From assembly GCF_900114055.1 (NCBI RefSeq), contig NZ_FORR01000014.1:1-64000 (forward strand): a stretch of DNA of 64,000 nucleotides. Reading direction: 5' to 3'. The DNA comes from Thermoflavimicrobium dichotomicum (GTDB lineage Bacteria > Bacillota > Bacilli > Thermoactinomycetales > Thermoactinomycetaceae). The notes under the pieces are model-generated. The model saw only the letters and a program-made list of their open reading frames with translations. It had not been told where the DNA came from and ran no database searches. Below, one piece after another: positions 17,580 through 26,143 of this stretch (the first letter of the stretch is position 1; each line of letters starts with the position of its first letter). A program made the translations under genes and the position numbers.

Positions 17580-17615
17580 AGGTAGGCTTGGCTCCTTTCA
17601 GAGGCAAACCTACCT
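17580..17615 (-). other. Strong hairpin between two GQIN genes
   Basis: AGGTAGGCTTG-x-CTC pairs with GAG-x-CAAACCTACCT, a stem of about 14 bp in the 174-base gap between the soluble and the first membrane gene. No T run follows on either strand, so it is not an ordinary terminator. It may set the relative amounts of the two products by affecting RNA stability. Confidence 0.6.
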
Positions 17616-17692
17616 AAGAACAGATCATGCGAGTTTCCAGATCAGACTCAAGTTTCTCAAACTGCCCATGTCTCTAATCATGGTTCTATAAC

Positions 17693-18070
17693 TTATTTCC
17701 AAACATCCAATATGTCCGTAATCGCACTTATTACTTGTCCGGTACCTGATCCTGCCACAAATAGGGGAGATAATTTACTCAGTCTGTCTAATGCTTGATT
17801 TACAATCGTCTTTCTGGGCTGACCTTTTCCACTTTGCTCATCTACTGTTTCAAGCAAATCTCTTAACACTTCTTTATCTTCTGTAGAAACCTGATCAGTT
17901 TGCTCAAGTAATGTAAATAATTCCTCAATATAATCACTTAGTGTCATTCCATCATGCCCAATATTCGTTATCATTGTGGCATCGATCTTGGCATGGTCAG
18001 TAGCATAATTAATCTGCCCTTTATTGTTATTTGCTTGAAATGATCTGGTTTCTTTTTGATCGTTTTCCAT
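17693..18070 (-). CDS. Unknown soluble protein with N-terminal GQIN motif and helical domain
   Basis: 125 residues from the Met eight bases behind GAGAGGA. Residues 14-36 hold N-N-K-G-Q-I-N-Y-A-x-x-H-A-K-I-D-A-T-M, the motif shared with the two downstream membrane proteins. Residues 40-95 form acidic amphipathic helices (SDYIEELFTLLEQ, EDKEVLRDLLETVDEQ) and the C-terminus is a Gly/Ser-containing hydrophobic stretch (SPLFVAGSGTGQVISAITDIL) that could insert in or lie on a membrane. I have a recollection, not a search result, of similar small proteins with this motif-plus-helices layout in many bacteria, without known function. First gene of the cluster. Confidence 0.78.
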   Translation of the reverse strand: MENDQKETRSFQANNNKGQINYATDHAKIDATMITNIGHDGMTLSDYIEELFTLLEQTDQVSTEDKEVLRDLLETVDEQSGKGQPRKTIVNQALDRLSKLSPLFVAGSGTGQVISAITDILDVWK

Positions 18071-18516
18071 AAAAAACATCCTCTCTATATAAATTGTTAT
18101 TCAAAATATGGCTATAAATGTAATTCCGCCTTTGTACGCCTGAATTGTACGTTTCTTCGCTTCCTGTTGTTCCATAAAGGTATCTATAATTTTGTCAATT
18201 TATTTTTTTCATACTAATAATAACACAAAAAATAATCGAAATAAATATTCACCGACTAGTTGGTATTTGGTGAAATGGAATATTTAGCAAAATCTCGTTG
18301 AACAGGAGACACCTATCATGCAGATTGCAGATGGTTATAACTTTTCATAGAAGTCTCAACGTATAACTATTTACGTCTATTGCTTAAAACAAGAAAAAGT
18401 CGTTCAACTGGAAAAGGATTAAGGCTTATCAATAACCTCTAAATCCACTTCTTCACATTTTTTCTCCTCTTATTGTTAGTAAACCTCCGTTTCATGCTAA
18501 CTAAAAAAGTTTCATA
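18071..18516. other. AT-rich intergenic region between the GQIN cluster and recG
   Basis: About 450 bases. It should contain the promoter of the GQIN cluster (a minus-strand TTGACA occurs near 18195, without a clear -10). It includes a degenerate copy of the dispersed palindrome core (18391-18420). A 24-codon minus frame at 18101-18175 has no ribosome binding site. Confidence 0.5.
18391..18420 (-). repeat. Dispersed palindrome family, core only (copy F)
   Basis: Minus strand TCCTTTTCCAGTTGAACGAC followed by TTTTTCT matches the family core TCCTTTTCC-x-GTTGRGCGACTTTTGCT with few changes. The second palindrome arm is not evident, so this is a truncated or decayed copy. Confidence 0.65.
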
Positions 18517-18544
18517 AAGAAAAAACCTGATCCTACTGATCAGG
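18517..18544 (-). terminator. Terminator after recG
   Basis: CCTGATC/GATCAGG stem with TTTTTTCTTT on the minus strand, three bases past the recG stop. It closes the fakA-degV-sdaAB-sdaAA-recG series. Confidence 0.88.
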
Positions 18545-18547
18545 CAT

Positions 18548-20611
18548 TCAGTCAAAGTTTAATGACTCCAGTTTTTCTTTTTGCAACCATTCATAGAGCA
18601 CTCGATAGTCTTCATTTTGCGGAAAATCTTTTTGTAACACAATACGGGCTGCATCTTGCCTGGCCACTTCCAGAATACGACCATCTTCATTCAGATCAGC
18701 CACTTTAAAATCAGGCAGGCCACTTTGCTTAACGCCGAGAAAATCTCCAGGGCCCCGCAATTCCAGATCACGTTTGGAAATTTCAAAGCCATCGGTAGTC
18801 TCTGTCATGATGCGCATGCGTTCCACTCCGGATTCTGATTTGGGATCAGCCACCAAAATACAGGTTGCTGCTCCACCGCCACGTCCGACCCGGCCACGAA
18901 GCTGGTGCAATTGTGCCAATCCAAAACGATCGGCATCATAAATGACCATCACCGTTGCATTTGGAACATTCACTCCGACTTCCACTACAGTCGTCGAGAT
19001 TAACACCTGTACCTCATTGGCACTAAAAGCGTTCATGACTTCTTCTTTCTCCACCGAATTCATTCGGCCATGGAGCAATCCTACCCGAATGGGAGCCAGC
19101 TCAACGGTCAACTGTTCATACACTTCCTGGGCATTTTGTAAGTCAAGCTTTTCTGACTCTTCAATAAGCGGACAAATCACATATGCCTGACGGCCTTTTT
19201 GGCATTCTTTCTCTATGAACTTGATAATACGTGGCCATACCTCTTTTTTAACCCAATAGGTATCGACAGGCTGTCGCCCAGCTGGCATTTCATCGATCGT
19301 GGAAACATCCATTTCACCAAACACCGTGATGGCCAATGTACGAGGGATCGGTGTTGCTGTCATAAAGAGAACGTCTGGCGAGATGCCTTTTTCACGCAGT
19401 GCTGCACGTTGCTTCACACCAAAACGATGCTGTTCATCGGTAATCACCAAGCCGAGCCGCCTGAAAACAACCGGCTCCTGAATCAAGGCATGGGTCCCTA
19501 CCACAATGTCCGCCAACCCCATCTCGATTTCCGCCAAAGCTTCCCGTCGCTCTTTGGCAGTCATTTTTCCCGTCAAGCAAATCACACGCACATCATAAGG
19601 AGATAACAGCTTACGCAACGATTCCGTATGCTGATCAGCCAGAATCTCGGTGGGAACCATCAAAGCCCCCTGGTAGCCACTTAAATAATTGGCATATAAA
19701 GCAATGGCGGCGACAACGGTTTTTCCTGAACCAACATCTCCCTGAACCAAGCGGTTCATCTGAACCGGCTGTTTCATATCTTGTAAAATTTCGCTTACGA
19801 CCCGTTGTTGCGCCCCTGTCAAGGGAAAAGCCAGCCCGGCAATAAATTGGTCCACCTTTTGCTGATCAAACGTATGCACAATCCCTTCCGTCTCGGTTCG
19901 GTGCATTCTCTTCAGCCACATGAGCTTGCATTCATAAAGAAACAGTTCTTCATAGGCAATCCGCCGTCTGGCTTGATAGCTTTCTCTTTGCCCTTTGGGG
20001 AAATGCAAATAATACATCGCCTTGGCCCGAGGCAACAGTTTGTATCTTTGCAGTAATTCTTCCGGCAAATTTTCAGGAATATGTTTGCCATAGTCTACAA
20101 ATGCCTGATAGACCAGCTTGCGCAGCCAGCTCATCTTGATTCCGTTCGTTACCGAATAAACGGGCTCCAAACGGCCCACCAGCTTTTTTTGCTCCTCTTC
20201 ACTGATGACCGTACGATCCGCAGTGATCTGCAGACGATGGCGATCCCATTTCCCTGAAACCAGAATCGTTTTCCCAGGTTGAATCATTTTTTTTAAATAA
20301 GCCTGATTAAACCAGATCACACTGATAAAAACGCCATCGACATCCAGCTTGATATGCATGCGTGATTTATTTTTCCCAAACCACCTCATGCTGGGTTGGG
20401 TAAAGACACGTCCTTGAACCGTAACACGCTCCTCATGCTGTGCTTCAGCGAGATCCGTTAACCGATAATCTTCATAACGATACGGATAATATGACAAGAG
20501 ATCAGCAATCGAGTGAATCCCCAATCCTTCAAGCTCTTTCTTCCTTTGCTCCCCCACACCCGGTAAAACATCGATTGAAATTTCTTCCAATCTCATTTCT
20601 TTTGGCATCAT
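18548..20611 (-). CDS. recG: ATP-dependent DNA helicase RecG
   Basis: 687 residues, the usual size. The N-terminal wedge/OB region contains LPGVGEQRKKELEGLGI; Walker A is GDVGSGKTVVA, the DExH box is TDEQHRFGV, then the TATPIPRT motif III and the RecG-specific QLRGRVGRG. RecG remodels stalled forks and Holliday junctions. It overlaps sdaAA by four bases (ATGA). In B. subtilis fapR would follow next; here that part has moved and the accessory GQIN region lies downstream instead. Confidence 0.97.
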   Translation of the reverse strand: MMPKEMRLEEISIDVLPGVGEQRKKELEGLGIHSIADLLSYYPYRYEDYRLTDLAEAQHEERVTVQGRVFTQPSMRWFGKNKSRMHIKLDVDGVFISVIWFNQAYLKKMIQPGKTILVSGKWDRHRLQITADRTVISEEEQKKLVGRLEPVYSVTNGIKMSWLRKLVYQAFVDYGKHIPENLPEELLQRYKLLPRAKAMYYLHFPKGQRESYQARRRIAYEELFLYECKLMWLKRMHRTETEGIVHTFDQQKVDQFIAGLAFPLTGAQQRVVSEILQDMKQPVQMNRLVQGDVGSGKTVVAAIALYANYLSGYQGALMVPTEILADQHTESLRKLLSPYDVRVICLTGKMTAKERREALAEIEMGLADIVVGTHALIQEPVVFRRLGLVITDEQHRFGVKQRAALREKGISPDVLFMTATPIPRTLAITVFGEMDVSTIDEMPAGRQPVDTYWVKKEVWPRIIKFIEKECQKGRQAYVICPLIEESEKLDLQNAQEVYEQLTVELAPIRVGLLHGRMNSVEKEEVMNAFSANEVQVLISTTVVEVGVNVPNATVMVIYDADRFGLAQLHQLRGRVGRGGGAATCILVADPKSESGVERMRIMTETTDGFEISKRDLELRGPGDFLGVKQSGLPDFKVADLNEDGRILEVARQDAARIVLQKDFPQNEDYRVLYEWLQKEKLESLNFD

Positions 20612-21504
20612 TTCTTTACATCATTACCAAAGATTTGTCTTTCCAGTGCACGACCGGTTGGGGTAGCAGCTAGCCCACCCAAAGCTGTCTCTCTTAGTGC
20701 AGCCGGCATCGATTGACCGATTTTGTACATCGCTTCAATCACTTCATCCGTCGGAATGACACTTTTGACACCCGCCATGGCCATATCTGCCGCCACCATC
20801 GCAATTGCCGCTCCCATGGCATTTCTTTTTACACAAGGAGCTTCCACAAGTCCTGCAACCGGATCACATACCAATCCCAACATATTTTTCAGTGCAATCG
20901 CAACGGCTTCTGCCGATTGAGAGGGTGTGCCTCCAGCCATTTCCACGACAGCAGCTGCAGCCATCGCTGTAGCAGAGCCTACTTCTGCCTGACATCCACC
21001 TGCGGCACCGGAAATGCATGCATTATTGGCAATGCAAAATCCAATCGCCCCTGCTACAAACAAAGCACGAACCATTGTTTCCCGATCTGATTTGAGTTTT
21101 TCAGCTGCCGTAAAGATGGTTCCAGGCAGAATACCACAAGCACCCGCAGTCGGTGTTGCCACGATGGTTCCCATGGCTGCGTTGACTTCCGATACAGCTG
21201 TCGCTTTTGATACCGCATCCAAAACGGTTTCTCCTGAAAGCAGAACCGGAGATGTTTGTTTGTATTGCTGGATCTTTTTGGCATCTCCACCGGTTAATCC
21301 GCTGCGTGAATGGATATCTTCCGTCAATCCCCGCTGGATTGCCTGTTCCATCACTTCCAGGTTCCGTTCCATTTCAGCAAAAATCTCTTCACGTGGACGA
21401 TTCATCAGCTCGACTTCTTGCTGGATCATGACTTCCGAGATCTTTAAGCCGTCTGTTTCGGCAATTTCCACTAACTCAGCGACATTACGAAACTTCATCC
21501 TCAT
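20608..21504 (-). CDS. sdaAA: L-serine dehydratase, alpha subunit
   Basis: 298 residues with the conserved Cys-containing blocks for the 4Fe-4S cluster (GACGILPG, GAAGGCQAEVGSA, CDPVAGLVEAPCVKRN). Together with SdaAB it turns L-serine into pyruvate and ammonia, using an oxygen-sensitive iron-sulfur cluster rather than PLP. It lies 64 bases after sdaAB, with a hairpin in the gap. Confidence 0.96.
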   Translation of the reverse strand: MRMKFRNVAELVEIAETDGLKISEVMIQQEVELMNRPREEIFAEMERNLEVMEQAIQRGLTEDIHSRSGLTGGDAKKIQQYKQTSPVLLSGETVLDAVSKATAVSEVNAAMGTIVATPTAGACGILPGTIFTAAEKLKSDRETMVRALFVAGAIGFCIANNACISGAAGGCQAEVGSATAMAAAAVVEMAGGTPSQSAEAVAIALKNMLGLVCDPVAGLVEAPCVKRNAMGAAIAMVAADMAMAGVKSVIPTDEVIEAMYKIGQSMPAALRETALGGLAATPTGRALERQIFGNDVKK

Positions 21505-21523
21505 CGTTTCCTTTCCAAAGAAA

Positions 21524-21551
21524 ACCGCCGTTCGTTAATGATGGACGGCGG
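21524..21551 (-). terminator. Intercistronic hairpin between sdaAB and sdaAA
   Basis: GCCGCCGT pairs with ACGGCGGT and is followed on the minus strand by TTTCTTT. As both subunits are needed, it probably acts as a leaky terminator or a processing/stability hairpin rather than a true end. Confidence 0.6.
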
Positions 21552-21568
21552 CTTTCCTATCTTGAGTC

Positions 21569-22225
21569 TTAAAGAACGGTTACATTTAATATGCCCGGTA
21601 ACTGTCTGATTTCTTCTTGTACATCTGCCTCTACGGATTGATCAGTCTCAATCGACATCAATGCTTGTGACCCTTTTGATTTACGGGCCACCTGCATATA
21701 TGCGATATTAATTTCATGTTTCGCTAATACAGTGGCGACACGTGCTACAGCACCGAACTGGTCTTGATGTAAAACCAGCAGGATGGGATCATTTCCCGTC
21801 AATTTCAATCCAAAGCCGTTCAATTCAATAATTTCCATCTTGCCGCCACCAATGGAAACACCTACGATTTCCACATTCCCTTTTTCATCTTCGAGATACA
21901 GGCGGGCAGTGTTTGGATGCTCAGTCAAGTCGTCAGACTCCTGGAAAATGACTTCCATGCCCTGTTCTCTCGCAATGTCCAAGGATTGAACCATTCGTTT
22001 ATCAAAAGTATCAAAATCAAGCAAACCGCCAACCAAAGCGACATCGGTTCCATGACCGCGATACGTCTTGGCAAAAGAACCATATAAAGTAATGACCGCT
22101 TTCTTTGGTTGACGACCAAAAATTTTGCGGGCAGTCCGACCAATGCGTGCCGCCCCTGCTGTATGTGAACTGGAAGGACCAATCATAATTGGACCAATAA
22201 TGTCAAACACAGTACGATATTTCAT
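21569..22225 (-). CDS. sdaAB: L-serine dehydratase, beta subunit
   Basis: About 218 residues. SIGPSSSHTAGA-type motif (MIGPSSSHTAGAARIG) and a C-terminal ACT domain (DQFGAVARVATVLAKHEINIAYM) are diagnostic. Partner of SdaAA. I start at MKYRTVFDIIG, behind AAGGGGG; an upstream in-frame extension has no binding site and is not seen in the family. Confidence 0.95.
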   Translation of the reverse strand: MKYRTVFDIIGPIMIGPSSSHTAGAARIGRTARKIFGRQPKKAVITLYGSFAKTYRGHGTDVALVGGLLDFDTFDKRMVQSLDIAREQGMEVIFQESDDLTEHPNTARLYLEDEKGNVEIVGVSIGGGKMEIIELNGFGLKLTGNDPILLVLHQDQFGAVARVATVLAKHEINIAYMQVARKSKGSQALMSIETDQSVEADVQEEIRQLPGILNVTVL

Positions 22226-22324
22226 CAGAATAGCCCCCTTGAAATCAATGCAAGAGGCAGAAGGAAATAAGAAGATCAATAAGTTCTCAAATCAAACATA
22301 GCATACTTGATCATTCAAACGCAA

Positions 22325-23194
22325 TCAACCATTTTCATGAAGTGGAACCAAGGTAATGGCAATGGTTTTAGGACCAGCATGTGTACCCACTACAGGTCCA
22401 ATCGAGGTAATGACTTTTTCTTTTACATCATACATTTCCTCAACTCTTTGGAACAGTTTTTCGCCTTCTTCCAAATAGTCAGCATGCATCATGGCAGCTG
22501 AAACCGCTGTTCCTGGAGCAATTTTCTTCTGCATCAATTCAAAGAAACGGGAAATGGCCTTATTTTTCCCCCGTACCTTATCAATGGGGCAAACCTCACC
22601 CTCATCGCTAATGGATAAAATCGGTTTGATGTTCAGCAAGGAACCAACAAGTGCCGAAGCTTTTCCAATCCGACCGCCTTTTTGCAAAAATTCAAGGGTA
22701 TCCACCAGGACAAACAGTTCTTGCTCTTTACGATATCTCTCTGCGATGGCTTTACATTCTTCCAATGATTTTCCTTCTTTTGCAGCACGTGCAGCGGCAA
22801 CGACAGAAATTCCCAAGGCATAGGAAACGGACTTGGAATCCATGACTTCAACTTCGATTCCTTCTTCTGCTACCATCTCTTTCGCAAGCATTGCCGATTG
22901 ATAGGTACCACTCAGCAATGAAGAAAGATGGATGGACAAAATCTGCTTGGCGCCCTGTTTTGCCGCTTCACGAAAAGCTTCACAGAAAGCATGTGGCGAG
23001 GGTTGGGATGTCGTAGGCAATTCTTTTGCCTGCTTCAGCTTTTGATAAAACTCGTCCGCATGGAGGGTGACTCCATCCAAAAAACTTTCTCCATCAATAT
23101 GCACCTTTAAAGGAACAACGCCAATATTAAGCTCTTCCCGTAAATTCGCTGGAATATCTGACGTACTGTCTGTAAGAATTTTCACCTGTGACAT
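22325..23194 (-). CDS. degV: DegV family fatty-acid-binding protein (FakB-type)
   Basis: 289 residues. TDSTSDIPANL at the N-terminus, TTSQPSP, and SSLLSGTYQSA are the three DegV blocks that hold the fatty acid carboxylate. DegV/FakB proteins present exogenous fatty acids to the kinase FakA. It directly follows the FakA gene (64 bases), which makes this job likely. The acyl phosphate made would feed PlsX-dependent phospholipid synthesis. Confidence 0.93.
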   Translation of the reverse strand: MSQVKILTDSTSDIPANLREELNIGVVPLKVHIDGESFLDGVTLHADEFYQKLKQAKELPTTSQPSPHAFCEAFREAAKQGAKQILSIHLSSLLSGTYQSAMLAKEMVAEEGIEVEVMDSKSVSYALGISVVAAARAAKEGKSLEECKAIAERYRKEQELFVLVDTLEFLQKGGRIGKASALVGSLLNIKPILSISDEGEVCPIDKVRGKNKAISRFFELMQKKIAPGTAVSAAMMHADYLEEGEKLFQRVEEMYDVKEKVITSIGPVVGTHAGPKTIAITLVPLHENG

Positions 23195-23258
23195 ATTTCA
23201 TTCCTGCTGCAGCGAGATCAAAACAGCAGAAAACCCTCCTTTTATCAATATCATGGTC

Positions 23259-24956
23259 TTACTCTACAGAAAAGAGGAAATAATACAAAGGTTGTCCCCC
23301 ATCATGCCATTCCAGTTCCGCATCAGGAAAATCGTTTTCCAGCCGTTTTTGGAGATCGGTTAATTGTGCTTCCTCCACATCTTGTCCATAGATCACTGTG
23401 ACAATATCCGCTTCATCTGCTTTCATTCTTTTGAGCAGTTCACAGGCAGTATCCAACATATCTTTTCCTACTACTTCAATTTTCCCCTCATGAATCCCCA
23501 AAAAGTCTCCAGCTTGAATCTCAATCCCATTCATTTTGGAATTACGAACCGCATAGGTCAGTTCGCCTGAACGAACTTCTTGATAACGTTCAATCATATT
23601 TTGCTTATTTTCTGCTGGATTTTGTGAGGCGTCAAAAGCCAGGAGCGCTGCCAATCCTTGGGGAATGGTGCGTGTAGGAATCACAGATACCTCTTGGTCA
23701 ACGACTTTGCTCACTTGTTCTGCTGTCAAAATAATATTTTTGTTGTTAGGCAAGATAAAAATATGTTCAGCTGCAATTTGTTCAACGGCTTTTACCAAGT
23801 CTTCCGTACTTGGATTCATCGTTTGGCCACCTTCAATGACCACATCCACGCCCATACTACGGAAAATATTTGCCAATCCCTCACCAGCAGCTACAGCCAC
23901 AAAGCCATAAGGCTTTTTCTCCTCCGGTTCTTCAACCGTTGGCTCAACCAATGTTGGCTGATGATGGGCTTTTCCTTCTGTAACATTGGCATATTGTTCA
24001 CGCATATTATCGATTTTGATGCCGGTGAGGTCACCAAATTTCATCGCATAATTAAGTGCATTTCCAGGATATTCTGCATGAATATGTACTTTAACCAATT
24101 CGTCATCGGCAACAACCAGGAGAGAATCACCAAATTGTGTCATTGCTTGCCGGAAAGCCTGTTCTTCAAATACTTCGGTTTTACGGCGATCCGTTTTTAG
24201 CTGGATAATAAACTCGGTACAGTAACCATATTCAATTTGCGAAGGATCAATTTTGGACTGTGCATTATGTTCATGTGCAACTTCTGCCAGCGATTCACGA
24301 TTTTGATGAAGTTCGGTGAATTCCTCAACATTGATTTCTCCCCTTAAAGCCTGGAGCATCCCTTCATACACATAGATCAGCCCCTGTCCTCCCGCATCAA
24401 CCACTCCTGCCTGCTTGAGTACAGGAAGCAGATCAGGTGTCCGTGCAAGGGACTGACGGGCTTCTGTCAGGATCATATCCAAAATATCCGCTGGGTTCTC
24501 CGCATACCATGAACGTCTCATCCCTGCCTCAGCAGCTTCTCTTGCCACTGTTAAAATGGTTCCTTCTACCGGCTTGATCACCGCTTTGTAAGCCGTTTCT
24601 ACGCCCCGTTGGAAGGCATCGGCCAATTGAACGGCATTAATTGATTCTTTATTGGCTACGGCTTTGGCAAATCCGCGAAACAATTGTGATAAAATCACAC
24701 CAGAATTTCCACGTGCTCCCATCAAAAGACCTTTTGATAACGCTTCCGCTAACTTCCCCACTGTACCTGCAGAAGCATGCTTCTCCATCTCGCGCACACC
24801 GGAAGATAACGTCAAATTCATATTGGTTCCGGTATCACCATCTGGAACCGGAAATACATTGAGCGCATTCACATTTTCTACATGCCGATTCAAGTTTTGC
24901 GCTCCTGCCTGCATCATTTGCAAAAAAAGTGTTGCATTGATTTGTTGCTGTGTCAC
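23259..24956 (-). CDS. fakA: Fatty acid kinase FakA (YloV, DAK-type)
   Basis: 565 residues. The N-terminal DhaL-type nucleotide domain shows VPDGDTGTNMNLTL at 38-50, whose Asp residues bind Mg-ATP, and MGARGNSGVILSQ. A middle domain and a C-terminal DegV-like domain (residues about 330-565) follow. It phosphorylates fatty acid bound to FakB. It starts 11 bases after the Asp23-family gene, an arrangement conserved from B. subtilis (yloU-yloV). Confidence 0.94.
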   Translation of the reverse strand: MTQQQINATLFLQMMQAGAQNLNRHVENVNALNVFPVPDGDTGTNMNLTLSSGVREMEKHASAGTVGKLAEALSKGLLMGARGNSGVILSQLFRGFAKAVANKESINAVQLADAFQRGVETAYKAVIKPVEGTILTVAREAAEAGMRRSWYAENPADILDMILTEARQSLARTPDLLPVLKQAGVVDAGGQGLIYVYEGMLQALRGEINVEEFTELHQNRESLAEVAHEHNAQSKIDPSQIEYGYCTEFIIQLKTDRRKTEVFEEQAFRQAMTQFGDSLLVVADDELVKVHIHAEYPGNALNYAMKFGDLTGIKIDNMREQYANVTEGKAHHQPTLVEPTVEEPEEKKPYGFVAVAAGEGLANIFRSMGVDVVIEGGQTMNPSTEDLVKAVEQIAAEHIFILPNNKNIILTAEQVSKVVDQEVSVIPTRTIPQGLAALLAFDASQNPAENKQNMIERYQEVRSGELTYAVRNSKMNGIEIQAGDFLGIHEGKIEVVGKDMLDTACELLKRMKADEADIVTVIYGQDVEEAQLTDLQKRLENDFPDAELEWHDGGQPLYYFLFSVE

Positions 24957-24967
24957 CGTGCTCCTCC

Positions 24968-25333
24968 TTACTCTTCACTCAGCAAGCGAACACCTTGAAC
25001 ATAGATGTTCACCTGACTCACTTCAAGTCCAAGCATTTGCTCAAGTGTATAACGAATTTTTGCTTGTACATTATGTGCCACCTCAGAAATTTTCACACCA
25101 AAGCCAACAATAATATAAAGATCAATCATATATTCGCCATTTACCTGTCTGACTTCGATTCCCTTGCTCAGGTTCTCTCTTCCAAGCAGCTCAGTAATCC
25201 CGTCTTTTAACTGATTGCGCGACGCCATTCCAACGAGTCCATAGCAATCGATCGCCGCAATCCCAGCAATGTTAGCAATGACAGAGTCTGATACTTCAAT
25301 AGGTCCCAGGGAAGTATTTACTTCTAAGCTCAT
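24968..25333 (-). CDS. yloU: Asp23/Gls24 family protein (YloU)
   Basis: 121 residues from MSLEVNTSLGPIEV, the start that matches the family. GMASRNQLKDGITELL and VAHNVQAKIRYTLEQMLGLEV are the typical blocks of the DUF322 envelope-stress proteins. Function in this context is unknown, though it is always next to fakA. Odd: the open frame continues 65 codons upstream. A strong GGGAGGAG site at 25470-25477 stands before in-frame TTG codons at 25465 and 25459, which would add 42-44 residues with no family match. The added stretch is a highly structured segment (25342-25467). Confidence 0.88.
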   Translation of the reverse strand: MSLEVNTSLGPIEVSDSVIANIAGIAAIDCYGLVGMASRNQLKDGITELLGRENLSKGIEVRQVNGEYMIDLYIIVGFGVKISEVAHNVQAKIRYTLEQMLGLEVSQVNIYVQGVRLLSEE

Positions 25334-25341
25334 AGTGATCT

Positions 25342-25467
25342 CGTTGCAATGTTCCTTATTCATCGTGTCCGCGTTTGCTGGTTTGCTACTTGCGTTTGGT
25401 CTGACACTCCTAAGGTGTGACTCCGTACAGACCAAAAGGGAATATTTCCTTTTGATCAATTGCAACG
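25342..25467 (-). promoter_or_regulatory. Structured leader (or MITE-like insert) at the start of yloU
   Basis: A perfect 9-bp inverted repeat, CGTTGCAAT (25342-25350) and ATTGCAACG (25459-25467), encloses two helices that share sequence. One is GATCAAAAGG pairing with CCTTTTGGTC (25457-25448 with 25439-25430), the other TTTGGTCTG pairing with CAGACCAAA (25436-25428 with 25403-25395). They cannot form together. The right arm of the outer helix ends next to the weak GAGAT site of the yloU ATG. Either a translational switch or a small inverted-repeat element. Confidence 0.6.
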
Positions 25468-25673
25468 TTCTCCTCCCTTGCTGATAATTTTCCTTGCGCG
25501 ACCAACTACGCAAAAAAACGTCTATATTAGACATAGATGAGGTTCGGCCTTTTCACTAGCACAATTGTACAATAACGTTTCCAATATGGAAAGAGACCAC
25601 TCTTTTCATCTTACAATATTTGTTCGCTTCATGTATACTTTTCCCGAAATCTCACCGCTTTTTTCCGTTCAAC

Positions 25674-25703
25674 TTGATAAAAAAACAAAAGATATGCTAC
25701 AAT
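25674..25703 (+). promoter_or_regulatory. Sigma-A promoter of rpmB
   Basis: TTGATA (25674-25679), 18 bases, TACAAT (25698-25703), giving a leader of about 165 bases before rpmB. Confidence 0.65.
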
Positions 25704-25833
25704 GTCTTGGTGTTATATGTTATTGGCACGTGATGGGGATAGACGTTGAGTGCAGTCAGTCTGACAGAGACGAGTGCAGAAAAATCCCAGATGAAACTTC
25801 ATAAAAAATACTTTCAATTGGAAAGGAGGAAAT

Positions 25834-25867
25834 CTGCTACGAAACCGATTGGTGTTTCTGGTAGCAG
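25834..25867 (+). promoter_or_regulatory. Leader hairpin over the rpmB ribosome binding site
   Basis: CTGCTAC-GAAAC pairs with GTTTC-x-GTAGCAG; the 3' arm contains part of the AGCAGGTGG site of rpmB. A second strong site, AAAGGAGG (25822-25829), sits just upstream with no start codon at a proper distance. The layout suggests translational control of L28. Confidence 0.5.
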
Positions 25868-25877
25868 GTGGACGTAA

Positions 25878-26066
25878 ATGGCACGTCGTTGCTTTATTAC
25901 TGGAAAAAAAGGTTCAACCGGAAACAAAGTGAGCCACTCCAACCGTAAATCCAAAAGAAAATGGGGCGTAAACGTACAAAAAGTACGTATCCTTGTTGAT
26001 GGAAAACCAAAACGTGTATATGTAAGCACCAAAGCTTTGAAATCCGGTAAAGTTACCCGTGTATAA
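25878..26066 (+). CDS. rpmB: 50S ribosomal protein L28
   Basis: 62 residues, [20 protein letters not shown] at the start and [15 protein letters not shown] in the middle, as in all L28. Lacks the CxxC pair, so it is the zinc-free form. Divergent from yloU and convergent with spoVM, as in B. subtilis. Confidence 0.97.
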   Translation: MARRCFITGKKGSTGNKVSHSNRKSKRKWGVNVQKVRILVDGKPKRVYVSTKALKSGKVTRV

Positions 26067-26090
26067 TCGGAATCATTTATAAATGAGTGC

Positions 26091-26131
26091 AAACCTAGTA
26101 TCGTCCGCCAGGGATACTAGGTTTTATTTTT
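26091..26131 (+). terminator. Terminator of rpmB
   Basis: AACCTAGTATC pairs perfectly with GATACTAGGTT, then TTATTTTT. Confidence 0.92.
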
Positions 26132-26143
26132 CAACATAAATAC

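Noticed and set aside
18101-18175. 24-codon minus-strand frame (MEQQEAKKRTIQAYKGG...) upstream of the GQIN cluster
   Set aside because: It has a natural-looking composition but no ribosome binding site, and no family can be assigned to so short a peptide.
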